Shown: piece after piece, positions 1 through 5,619 of the stretch
Position numbering within the stretch: the stretch's first letter is position 1
How the letters are laid out: each line of letters begins with the position of its first letter
Origin: an uncultured Methylococcaceae bacterium
Lineage (GTDB): Bacteria; Pseudomonadota; Gammaproteobacteria; Methylococcales; Methylococcaceae
Direction of reading: 5' to 3'
NCBI GenBank assembly: GCA_903910005.1
Contig: CAIVXW010000252.1
Span: 1-5,619, forward strand
Length of the DNA: 5,619 nucleotides
Notes under the pieces: model-generated
Told to the model about the DNA's origin: nothing
What the model saw: the letters and a program-made list of their open reading frames with translations, nothing else
Databases searched by the model: none
Made by a program: the position numbers and the translations under genes

Positions 1-43
<43 letters not shown>

Positions 44-60
44 ATTCCTCTCTGACAACC

Positions 61-146
<86 letters not shown>

Positions 147-162
147 ATACGTGAAGACGTGC

Positions 163-191
163 ATTATTATTTGATTAGGATGCCTTGTCAA
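163..191 (-). promoter_or_regulatory. sigma70-type promoter of the tRNA-Tyr/tRNA-Gly operon
   Basis: On the minus strand a perfect -35 hexamer TTGACA (186-191) is followed by a 17-bp spacer and the -10 hexamer AATAAT (163-168, five of six matches to TATAAT). The bases just after the -10 are GCACG, a fairly G/C-rich discriminator like those of stringently controlled stable-RNA promoters. The expected start point is near 155-157, about 10 bases before the mature 5' end of tRNA-Tyr. No clearly AT-rich UP element precedes the -35. The sequence match is seen directly; promoter activity and (p)ppGpp control are inferred. Confidence 0.82.
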
Positions 192-221
192 TACCCCACA
201 ATCAGGATCAGCCTTACAACC

Positions 222-242
222 AGGCAACATCGCTGGTTGCCT
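222..242. other. hairpin downstream of pth, possible transcript end
   Basis: A perfect 7-bp inverted repeat AGGCAAC (222-228) and GTTGCCT (236-242) with a 7-base loop lies 18 bases past the pth stop and before the tRNA promoter. On the plus strand it is followed by TTT (243-245), part of a T run that begins inside the stem. On the minus strand, the direction pth is read, what follows is GGTTGTAAG with no U tract, so it is not a canonical intrinsic terminator for pth. It could protect the 3' end of the pth transcript or be a weak terminator; its role is unproven. Confidence 0.4.
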
Positions 243-259
243 TTTCCTGGCTCCCTGCA

Positions 260-838
260 TCACACCGCGTTCAAACTGTTCATGACTTTCTGGATATGGC
301 CATCCAGCATGGCTTCGGCGTGATCCATCACCCTGTCGATGGCAGCAGCTATCTGCCCTGCCTCGGTTTTGCCGGGATTTTCAAGTACATACTGGCTGAC
401 GCGGGATTTATCCGGGGGACGCCCGATACCTATTCGCAACCGTGCAAAATCGGCAGAGCCGGTTTGAGCGATGATATCCCTGATACCATTATGCCCTCCA
501 TGCCCTCCTGCGACCTTGAGCCGAACAACACCCGGTAAAAACTCCAGTTCATCGTGTGCGACCAGCATTTCGGCGGGATTGATCTTGAAGTAGCGGAGTA
601 CGCTCCCTACCGAGCGTCCACTGTGGTTCATGTAGGTGGCAGGCTTTAACAGCAATACGGTGTTGCCGCCGTATTCGAGGCGTGCCAACTCTCCCTGAAA
701 GGCTGCCTCCGGTCTGAAGTCAACATTAAGCCGATCCGCAATACCGTCCACAAACCAAAACCCGGCATTATGCCGGGTTTTTTGATACTGAACGCCGGGA
801 TTGCCCAATCCTGCAATCAATTTCAAACCGGCAGACAC
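260..838 (-). CDS. pth: Peptidyl-tRNA hydrolase
   Basis: The product is a 192-aa bacterial Pth, the cytosolic enzyme that cleaves the ester bond of peptidyl-tRNAs released by stalled ribosomes and so recycles tRNA. The length is normal for the family. The N-terminal segment reads AGLGNPG then TRHNAGF with the catalytic His at residue 23. The other active-site positions known from the E. coli enzyme (Asn10, His20, Asn68, Asp93, Asn114) all appear shifted by three: N13, H23, N71 in YMNHSG, D96 in HDEL, and N117 in GGHGGHNG. The start is GTG at 838; GAGGAG at 845-850 lies six bases upstream in the 13-base gap after rplY, which supports this start and co-transcription with rplY. In E. coli and Pseudomonas pth is followed by ychF; here tRNA genes follow instead. 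Confidence 0.97.
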   Translation of the reverse strand: MSAGLKLIAGLGNPGVQYQKTRHNAGFWFVDGIADRLNVDFRPEAAFQGELARLEYGGNTVLLLKPATYMNHSGRSVGSVLRYFKINPAEMLVAHDELEFLPGVVRLKVAGGHGGHNGIRDIIAQTGSADFARLRIGIGRPPDKSRVSQYVLENPGKTEAGQIAAAIDRVMDHAEAMLDGHIQKVMNSLNAV

Positions 839-844
839 ACTCCA

Positions 845-850
845 CTCCTC
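845..850 (-). promoter_or_regulatory. ribosome binding site of pth
   Basis: The minus-strand sequence GAGGAG occupies the short gap between the rplY stop (852-854) and the pth GTG start, with six bases of spacing. It is the main reason for accepting GTG at 838 as the pth start. A second GGAG sits too close to the start (840-843) to be the preferred site. Confidence 0.7.
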
Positions 851-851
851 G

Positions 852-1445
852 TCAGACTGATGCTTCGCCCGATTTTACCGCATGCACTGAAGCCACAGCC
901 AGGTCATGATCCGCCCCCTGGTGCAGAGCCAGAATTTCAACCCCTGCAGGAACGATCAGATCGGATAGATGCAGAAATTGGCCGATGTCCAGGGTCGCCA
1001 TGTCAACTTCCAGAAATTCCGGCAACTGATCCGGTAGACAACTGACTTCCACGTCAACCATATGATGGGAGATGGCACCGCCCTTTTTCACCCCTACCGC
1101 AATGTCCTGATTAATGAAGTGCAGGGGTACGTGAACCCGGATCCGCTCGGAAGCACTGACCCGCTGGAAATCCATGTGCATTACCACAGGCTTGAACGGA
1201 TGCCTTTGCAAGGCCTTGAGTATGACCTTCTCCTCGCTTCCATTTACATTCAATGTCAGGATATGCGAATAAAAGGCCTCGTTTTCCAGAGCCTTGCTGA
1301 TTTTGAAATGATCCAGCACCACTCCCGTGGGTTCACCATTGCCGTATACCACCGCCGGAATTTTGTGTTCATTTCTCAATCGACGGGCATCACCCTTACC
1401 GGTCTTTTGCCTGATTGTCGCGTCCAGAATAAATCCGCCTACCAT
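852..1445 (-). CDS. rplY: 50S ribosomal protein L25, long CTC/TL5 form
   Basis: The product is a 197-aa L25 protein that binds 5S rRNA in the central protuberance of the large subunit. Residues about 1-97 form the 5S-binding domain, with the family signature GKGDARRLR (16-24) followed by KIPAVVYGNG (28-37). Residues about 98-190 form the extra beta-rich domain of CTC/TL5-type proteins. E. coli L25 is only about 94 aa and lacks this second domain, whereas many other proteobacteria carry the long form. The ATG start is preceded by GGAG (1455-1458) with nine bases of spacing that include a run of seven A. A strong terminator hairpin stands 32 bases upstream of the start, without an obvious promoter in between, so expression may depend on readthrough or attenuation. 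pth follows after 13 bases. Confidence 0.96.
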   Translation of the reverse strand: MVGGFILDATIRQKTGKGDARRLRNEHKIPAVVYGNGEPTGVVLDHFKISKALENEAFYSHILTLNVNGSEEKVILKALQRHPFKPVVMHMDFQRVSASERIRVHVPLHFINQDIAVGVKKGGAISHHMVDVEVSCLPDQLPEFLEVDMATLDIGQFLHLSDLIVPAGVEILALHQGADHDLAVASVHAVKSGEASV

Positions 1446-1454
1446 CTTTTTTTA

Positions 1455-1458
1455 CTCC
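1455..1458 (-). promoter_or_regulatory. ribosome binding site of rplY
   Basis: GGAG on the minus strand lies nine bases before the ATG of rplY, separated by T, seven A and G. The spacing is at the long end of normal. It lies downstream of the intrinsic terminator at 1478-1514, so only transcripts that pass the terminator would carry it. Confidence 0.6.
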
Positions 1459-1477
1459 AAAATACTCTAAGCAGCGT

Positions 1478-1514
1478 AAAAATAAATGGAGCCTCCGCAC
1501 TGGCGGCAGGCTCC
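1478..1514 (-). terminator. intrinsic terminator or attenuator between prs and rplY
   Basis: On the minus strand GGAGCCT (1508-1514) pairs with AGGCTCC (1488-1494), and an inner CCGC (1503-1506) pairs with GCGG (1495-1498) around a CAGT tetraloop, with one bulged G (1507). This 11-bp GC-rich stem is followed by A and then the U tract TTTATTTTT (1478-1486). It is a textbook Rho-independent terminator in the direction of prs transcription, 73 bases after the prs stop. Because rplY begins only 32 bases later, it could be a true end of the prs transcript or a regulated attenuator for rplY-pth. Confidence 0.85.
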
Positions 1515-1519
1515 GCGAA

Positions 1520-1568
1520 GACAGGCTAACCCTGTCAGGATGAGGGGCACACTGCCCAAAAAGACAGG
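1520..1568 (-). other. alternative hairpins in the prs-rplY leader
   Basis: Upstream of the terminator, the RNA from the minus strand has GACAGG (1531-1536), which can pair with CCTGTC downstream (1520-1525, 5-base loop) or with an identical CCTGTC upstream (1563-1568). Between these lies another small stem, GGGCA (1553-1557) with TGCCC (1545-1549), loop of three. The two GACAGG pairings exclude each other. This resembles a switching leader, but neither pairing directly overlaps the terminator stem, and short complementary hexamers can occur by chance. The pairing is seen; any regulatory role is speculative. Confidence 0.35.
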
Positions 1569-1587
1569 CAGCACGCAGCCCCCTAAA

Positions 1588-2541
1588 TCAATCCACGTAC
1601 AACGAACTGACCGATTCCCCCACCGCAATCCGTCGTATGGTCTCTGCCAGCATCTCCGCCACACTCAGTTGCCTTATTTTGCTACATTGTTGGGCCTCGT
1701 CGTGCAGTGGGATTGTGTCGGTGACTACCAGCTCGTCCAGCACGGATCGGGCGATGTTGTCGACCGCAGGCCCGGATAACACCGGATGAGTGCAGTAGGC
1801 CACTACCTTGAGGGCACCGTGATCCTTGAGTGCGGCAGCAGCCTTGCACAAGGTGCCGGCGGTATCCACCAGATCATCGACCATGATGCAGGTACGACCC
1901 GTCACGTCACCGATGATGTTCATGACCCTGGCTTCATTGGCCCTGGGTCTGCGCTTGTCGATGATGGCCAAATCCGCATCGTCCAGCCGCTTGGCCAGAG
2001 CCCTGGCCCTGACAACGCCGCCGACGTCCGGGGACACCACGATCAGGCTTGGATATTGCTGCCGCCAGACATCACCCAGCAAAATGGGCGAGGCATAGAC
2101 GTTATCCACCGGTACATCAAAAAAGCCCTGAATCTGGTCGGCATGCAAATCGATCGTCAGCACACGATCCGCCCCGGCTGCGGTAATCATGCGGGCCACC
2201 AGTTTGGCCGTGATGGGCACTCGCGCCGAGCGAATGCGGCGATCCTGACGAGCGTAACCAAAATAGGGAATCACCGCCGTAATGATGGATGCCGACGAAC
2301 GCCTGAAGGCATCAATCATGATCAGCAATTCCATCAAATTCTCATTGATGGGAGAACAGGTGGGCTGTACGATGAAAATTTCCCGGCTACGTACGTTTTC
2401 TTCAATCTCAACAGCAATCTCACCGTCGATGAAACGACCAATGGTTGCAAGGCCTAACCGCATATTGAGTTTCCGGACAATACCTTCCGCCAAAGGCTGG
2501 TTGGCATTACCCGAAAACACCATGAACGGGGCATCGGACAT
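1588..2541 (-). CDS. prs: Ribose-phosphate pyrophosphokinase (PRPP synthetase, class I)
   Basis: The enzyme transfers pyrophosphate from ATP to ribose 5-phosphate, making PRPP for purine, pyrimidine, NAD, histidine and tryptophan synthesis in the cytosol. The 317-aa product matches class I enzymes in length and motifs. These are FSGNAN at the N-terminus (9-14), PYFGYARQDRR (92-102), the PRPP synthetase signature with D131 and H133 in DLHADQIQGFF, SPDVGG (170-175), the catalytic flexible loop KRRPRANEA beginning at K196, and the ribose-phosphate loop VDDLVDTAGT (221-230). All key residues look intact. The ATG start at 2541 has GGAG (2548-2551) six bases upstream. It lies 38 bases after tRNA-Gln and is probably read from the same transcript as ispE, as in related gammaproteobacteria. 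A strong terminator follows the gene. Confidence 0.98.
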   Translation of the reverse strand: MSDAPFMVFSGNANQPLAEGIVRKLNMRLGLATIGRFIDGEIAVEIEENVRSREIFIVQPTCSPINENLMELLIMIDAFRRSSASIITAVIPYFGYARQDRRIRSARVPITAKLVARMITAAGADRVLTIDLHADQIQGFFDVPVDNVYASPILLGDVWRQQYPSLIVVSPDVGGVVRARALAKRLDDADLAIIDKRRPRANEARVMNIIGDVTGRTCIMVDDLVDTAGTLCKAAAALKDHGALKVVAYCTHPVLSGPAVDNIARSVLDELVVTDTIPLHDEAQQCSKIRQLSVAEMLAETIRRIAVGESVSSLYVD

Positions 2542-2547
2542 GCGCGG

Positions 2548-2551
2548 CTCC
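2548..2551 (-). promoter_or_regulatory. ribosome binding site of prs
   Basis: GGAG on the minus strand sits six bases before the prs ATG, within the 38-base spacer after tRNA-Gln. It supports the start at 2541 over the internal Met at residue 7. Confidence 0.65.
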
Positions 2552-2579
2552 AGTTAACCGGGATGGGGTAAAAAGGGAA

Positions 2580-2654
2580 TGGCTGGGGTGCCAGGATTCG
2601 AACCTGGGAATGGCGGGATCAAAACCCGCTGCCTTACCGCTTGGCTACACCCCA
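2580..2654 (-). tRNA. tRNA-Gln (anticodon UUG)
   Basis: This is a complete 75-nt glutamine tRNA with an encoded CCA (plus-strand TGG at 2580-2582). Acceptor strands TGGGGTG and CACCCCA pair fully, with discriminator G. The anticodon stem GCGGG/CCCGC encloses TTTTGAT, giving anticodon TTG at 2620-2622, which reads CAA and probably CAG. The T arm contains GGTTCGAATCC. It is embedded between ispE (18 bases upstream) and prs (38 bases downstream) on the same strand. This placement is known in Pseudomonas and relatives and implies that the tRNA is cut out of an ispE-prs transcript, or has a promoter inside ispE. Confidence 0.97.
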
Positions 2655-2672
2655 ATCGTACATTGGATAAAA

Positions 2673-3527
2673 TCACTGGCCAACCGACTGGAGGGCCAGA
2701 TGAAGCGGAGAAACATTACATCCCTGAGCGATGTGAACCTGATGATGGCGGGCAAGGTGATCCCTGCAGCAAATTGCTTCAGCTTCACTTCCAAAGGGAG
2801 CAAACACGCAGGCTCCGGTTCCGGTCAGGCGAGGGCTGGAATAAGCCGCCAGAGCCTTCATGGCCTCACCAACCTCCGGATGCAGTGCCGCTACGACCGG
2901 CAGACAATGGTTTTCCTGTGAACCCGCGAGAAAGTTGGCTATTTTGATGATTTTGTTATTCCGTGTCAATTCGGGCGAACTAAAAATCCGTGCCGTGGAA
3001 ACATGACAGGGGGGAGACACGATGACATACCAGGGTTCGGGCAGATCAAGTGGGGTCAAATTTTCCCCGACGCCCTCCGCCCAGGCACTGCGGCCCTCAA
3101 TAAAAACCGGAACATCGGCTCCAAGGCTCAAGCCGATGTATGCCAATGTCTCGAGAGTAACACCGGCCTGCCATAGCCGGTTCAGGCCCAGCAGCACGGT
3201 GGCAGCGTCGGAACTGCCGCCGCCCAGCCCACCGCCCATTGGAATGTTTTTTTCGATGCGGATGTCGACTCCGGCCTGGATGCCAGCGGCCTCCCGCAAG
3301 GCGCAGGCTGCCCGTACCGTCAAATCAGTGTCTTCCGGTACGCCGGGCAGGGGATTCAGCAACCGGATCGCGTCATCGTCCCGCTTGTGCAGCGAAATGA
3401 AATCACAAAGCGTCACAAACTGAAATACGGTCTGCAGCAGGTGATAGCCGTCAGCCCGTCGACCGACCACCCGCAGCATCAGGTTCAACTTGGCCGGTGC
3501 CGGTAACCGCAAATATTCGCCACTCAT
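2673..3527 (-). CDS. ispE: 4-diphosphocytidyl-2-C-methyl-D-erythritol kinase
   Basis: IspE is a cytosolic GHMP-family kinase that phosphorylates the 2-hydroxyl of CDP-methylerythritol in the non-mevalonate (MEP) route to isoprenoids. With the start chosen here it has 284 aa, close to E. coli IspE. Visible are PAPAKLN with the catalytic Lys at residue 13, the ATP-binding glycine-rich loop PMGGGLGGGSSDAA (96-109), the catalytic Asp at 138 in GADVPVF, and the C-terminal GHMP motif LTGTGACVF (234-242). The ATG at 3527 overlaps the lolB stop as ATGA, a classic coupling arrangement, and aligns with the E. coli N-terminus. An in-frame ATG at 3548 would add seven residues and lengthen the overlap to 25 bases. 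Neither start has a strong Shine-Dalgarno sequence. Function is secure; the exact start is less so. Confidence 0.95.
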   Translation of the reverse strand: MSGEYLRLPAPAKLNLMLRVVGRRADGYHLLQTVFQFVTLCDFISLHKRDDDAIRLLNPLPGVPEDTDLTVRAACALREAAGIQAGVDIRIEKNIPMGGGLGGGSSDAATVLLGLNRLWQAGVTLETLAYIGLSLGADVPVFIEGRSAWAEGVGENLTPLDLPEPWYVIVSPPCHVSTARIFSSPELTRNNKIIKIANFLAGSQENHCLPVVAALHPEVGEAMKALAAYSSPRLTGTGACVFAPFGSEAEAICCRDHLARHHQVHIAQGCNVSPLHLALQSVGQ

Positions 3528-4147
3528 GGATGTATACCGGTCTGCCATTGATCAATCACTAGCTTCAATTTGACATCTTCCCCCTGAATCCTGAGCCTGC
3601 CGGGTATCCGGTAACCGTGTTCCAGCCGGAAGTCACTCTGGCCAATCTCCCACCCTGTCTGCCTGAACAGCGGGTTCCCTTCGGTATCGTCGGCCATTAC
3701 ATGAGGATGCAGCGGATCCGGCAACCCCAGAATCCAGTAACGCACGCTGTAAAGCGGTACGGCAAAACCCAGTCGCTCGCGCAGTGCCTGTTCCGGTTCC
3801 CGTGACAGTACGGCTTCGCCTGAACCCGGGTGGATATAAATCATTCCTTCCCGCAACACGATGGAAACCGCTCCCTGGTTAAGGGGGCCGAGTACCTGAA
3901 CCCGATCCTGACGTGGCTCATGATTCCATACGATGTGGGCCTGCCAGGCGTCGTTGCGGGTCTGGATGCCGATCCTGCCCTCAAGATGCCAGGTCTCAAG
4001 TTCAGCCAGGGCATAGGGCGATGCGGAGCCTCCCGGGAGCCGTCCTGCCTGCGGGCGTGACAGGTGCGAACAACCTGCCTGGGTGATCAGCATCAACCCC
4101 AACAACCAGTGAAACGCGAGCCTCCCGGTCAATATTGCCTGACGCAT
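3524..4147 (-). CDS. lolB: Outer-membrane lipoprotein receptor LolB
   Basis: LolB takes lipoproteins from the periplasmic carrier LolA and inserts them into the inner leaflet of the outer membrane. The 207-aa product has a lipoprotein signal peptide: basic residues R2 and R9, a hydrophobic core at about 10-24, and Cys26 as the likely lipidated residue followed by Ser, which fits outer-membrane sorting. The box before the Cys is QAGC, so the -3 position is Gln rather than the usual Leu. The mature part shows LolB traits: a GPLNQG segment near residue 87, the motif SVRYWILGLP in the middle, and PGRLRIQGEDVKLKLVIDQW near the end. The ATG at 4147 shares one base with the upstream stop (TAATG), and the gene overlaps ispE, so the three genes are translationally linked. 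The pairing with ispE and prs is a gammaproteobacterial hallmark. Confidence 0.93.
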   Translation of the reverse strand: MRQAILTGRLAFHWLLGLMLITQAGCSHLSRPQAGRLPGGSASPYALAELETWHLEGRIGIQTRNDAWQAHIVWNHEPRQDRVQVLGPLNQGAVSIVLREGMIYIHPGSGEAVLSREPEQALRERLGFAVPLYSVRYWILGLPDPLHPHVMADDTEGNPLFRQTGWEIGQSDFRLEHGYRIPGRLRIQGEDVKLKLVIDQWQTGIHP

Positions 4148-5619
4148 TAACGGAATCCGTCCGGGTATTTTTCGCGCAGACGCAGGAGTCGTTCATGGCC
4201 CGGATTCTTTTTCCACAGTTCCCGCCAAAGCTTGCGGGCCTGGGTATGCTGTCCCAGTTGCCAGAGGATTTCGCCCAGATGACCGCCGATTTCTGCATCC
4301 CTGACCATACCATAGGCCGGACGGAGATAATCAAGGGCTCCCTGCAAATCACCCTGTCGGTACAGTAGCCAGCCATAACTGTCCATGATGGCCGGGTCGC
4401 GTGGCTTGAGTGCCATGGCCCTCTCCAGCAGGGGGCGGGCTTCATCCAGTCGATCAGTGCGATCTGTCAGGGTATAGCCCAGGGCGTTAAGTGCGTTGGC
4501 ATCATCCGGATTTTTCTCCAGGACGGCCCGAAGATCAGTCTCCATGACATCAATCCGGTCAAGTTGCTCGGCCACCAGTGAGCGGGAGTAGAGCAATTCG
4601 ACCTGCTCCGGCATTTCATTCAGGGCCTCGGTCAGCAAATCAAACGCCTCTGCCAATTCCTTGTTGCGTACCAGCAATTCGGATTCAAGCAAGTACAGGC
4701 GTAATGCTTCCTGTGGAAATTTGCCGCGTATGCCAACCAGACGCTGACGCGCCTCCGCCATGCGGCCCATGTTGATGAGTGCCGTGGTGGCATTGACCCG
4801 GGCATCGAACTCGATGGGACCACTGGTTACCCGGTCAAAGTGGCCGAGGGCTGCCTCCAGATGACCCGCCCTGGCTTCAATCAGGCCCTGATAGAAATGA
4901 GCCTGGGATTGCCACTTCTCTACTGCGGCCAGTGCCTGAAACTCCCGGGCTGCCTGATTCAACTGGCCCTCCTCCATAAGCAGGGTGGCCAGGCCAAAGC
5001 GGGCATCGTGATTGCCGGGTTCCCTGCCCAGTATTTTGTCCAGTTCGTGCCGTGCTGCCTTGCGTTCGCCCGCCTTGATGAGGAACTGGGCATAAATGAT
5101 GCGTAAACCGGTATTGCCCGGATCCCGGGCCAGTGCCTGTTTGAGGGTTGTACGGGCGGCAGCGGAATCACCCATTTGCGACATAACCTGCGCCCGCAGC
5201 AGGCGGGCCCGATTCAGGTCGGGATGCAGAGCCAGGGCTTTTTCGGTCTCCGCCAGGGCCAGGCGATGCTCTCCCTTCTCGCTCGCCAGCAGTGCGTAGG
5301 CAAAATGCAGTTCCGCCATCTGCGGATAATCGTCGACCAATCGGGCCATGATGCCCAACCCCTGCGGCCCGTCGACCTCCGTACCCAACCACTTGACCAG
5401 TTCAATCAGGGTGTGTTCCAGTTCGGCATCGGGCTGGCCCAGCATGCGTTTGAGATGATCCATGGCCTCGGTGGTGCGTCCCTGTTTGAGCAGCAGCATG
5501 GCCAGGATGCGGTGGGGGGCGGGATTGGCCGGATCAACCTGACCCCAGATGCTGGCGGCTTCCAGTGCCCGCTCGGTATTCTTGAGGAAAACGGCAACCT
5601 GGGTCGCCCGCTCGGCAAT
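4147..5619 (-). CDS. TPR-repeat protein upstream of lolB (LbcA-like), N-terminus off the window
   Basis: The frame stays open to the window edge, giving at least 490 residues; the Met at 5499 is internal and should not be taken as the start. Almost the whole visible part is tetratricopeptide-like helix pairs of about 34 residues, around a dozen, for example 99-132, 133-166, 167-200, 201-234, 373-407, 408-441 and 442-474. The C-terminal part is highly characteristic: NALGYTLTDRT (377-387), DPAIMDSYGWLLYR (408-421) and EIGGHLGEILWQLG (443-456). Such proteins are scaffolds without catalytic residues. The position just before lolB matches Pseudomonas aeruginosa PA4667, known as LbcA, an outer-membrane lipoprotein partner of the periplasmic protease CtpA. 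Whether this protein carries a lipoprotein signal cannot be seen here. The TPR assignment is firm; the LbcA role is inferred from family resemblance and gene order. Confidence 0.9.
   Translation of the reverse strand: MAERATQVAVFLKNTERALEAASIWGQVDPANPAPHRILAMLLLKQGRTTEAMDHLKRMLGQPDAELEHTLIELVKWLGTEVDGPQGLGIMARLVDDYPQMAELHFAYALLASEKGEHRLALAETEKALALHPDLNRARLLRAQVMSQMGDSAAARTTLKQALARDPGNTGLRIIYAQFLIKAGERKAARHELDKILGREPGNHDARFGLATLLMEEGQLNQAAREFQALAAVEKWQSQAHFYQGLIEARAGHLEAALGHFDRVTSGPIEFDARVNATTALINMGRMAEARQRLVGIRGKFPQEALRLYLLESELLVRNKELAEAFDLLTEALNEMPEQVELLYSRSLVAEQLDRIDVMETDLRAVLEKNPDDANALNALGYTLTDRTDRLDEARPLLERAMALKPRDPAIMDSYGWLLYRQGDLQGALDYLRPAYGMVRDAEIGGHLGEILWQLGQHTQARKLWRELWKKNPGHERLLRLREKYPDGFR

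Noticed and set aside
185..538. 117-aa plus-strand open frame opposite the end of pth and the tRNA promoter
   Set aside because: It is antisense to conserved pth codons and runs across the tRNA promoter; no ribosome binding site or recognisable domain.
1786..2457. 223-aa plus-strand open frame opposite prs
   Set aside because: It lies wholly antisense to a complete prs with intact motifs, has low-complexity His/Gly-rich composition typical of reverse-frame translation, and matches no family I recognise.
2580..2654. tRNA-Gln as an integration site for a mobile element
   Set aside because: Both flanks are core genes in the expected order, with no integrase, no repeat of the tRNA 3' end and no foreign-looking sequence.
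2652..2666. Inverted repeat CCAAT/ATTGG at the tRNA-Gln 5' end
   Set aside because: Only five base pairs, and half of it belongs to the tRNA acceptor stem, which pairs within the tRNA; no U tract follows.
2655..2720. Possible promoter (TTGGCC with TACGAT, or TTTTAT) before tRNA-Gln
   Set aside because: The first pair would start transcription inside the tRNA, and the second lacks a usable -35; matches are poor.
3022..3423. 133-aa plus-strand open frame opposite ispE
   Set aside because: Serine/proline-rich shadow of a conserved gene on the other strand, with no independent evidence of coding.
4002..4445. 147-aa minus-strand open frame across the TPR-lolB junction
   Set aside because: It is a frame-shifted reading of two well-supported genes on the same strand; its Arg/Trp/Ser-rich composition is typical of an off-frame translation.

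Overview
The window is a conserved housekeeping block from a proteobacterium, most likely a gammaproteobacterium, with moderate to fairly high GC. Every gene I can support is on the minus strand. Reading in the direction of transcription (high to low coordinates), the order is: a TPR-repeat protein (5' end off the window), lolB, ispE, tRNA-Gln(UUG), prs, rplY in its long CTC/TL5 form, pth, then tRNA-Tyr(GUA) and tRNA-Gly(UCC) (3' end off the window). The part from the TPR gene to pth matches the gene order I recall from Pseudomonas (PA4667-lolB-ispE-tRNA-Gln-prs-rplY-pth). I cannot name a genus from sequence alone.

Region 5619-2673 is a tightly packed protein operon. The TPR stop and lolB start share one base (TAATG), and lolB and ispE overlap by four bases (ATGA) if the downstream ispE start is used. 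The products are a solenoid scaffold protein, the outer-membrane lipoprotein receptor LolB, and the GHMP-family kinase of isoprenoid precursor synthesis. Region 2672-1588 holds tRNA-Gln, 18 bases after ispE and 38 bases before prs, so the tRNA probably has to be cut out of a longer transcript. PRPP synthetase follows.

Region 1587-1446 is the most structured noncoding stretch. It contains a strong minus-strand intrinsic terminator (11-bp stem plus U tract) between prs and rplY, preceded by smaller hairpins that can pair in alternative ways. I see no convincing promoter between this terminator and rplY, so rplY-pth may be expressed by controlled readthrough. Genes rplY and pth are only 13 bases apart, and pth uses a GTG start.

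Region 259-1 begins a new transcription unit. A near-consensus sigma70 promoter (TTGACA, 17 bp, AATAAT) with a G/C-rich discriminator stands just upstream of tRNA-Tyr and tRNA-Gly. Their order and anticodons match tyrU-glyT of the E. coli thrU-tyrU-glyT-thrT-tufB operon, so tRNA-Thr and an EF-Tu gene are expected just beyond position 1. No mobile element, CRISPR array, defence system or other novel system was found. No gene-free stretch exceeds 300 bases.
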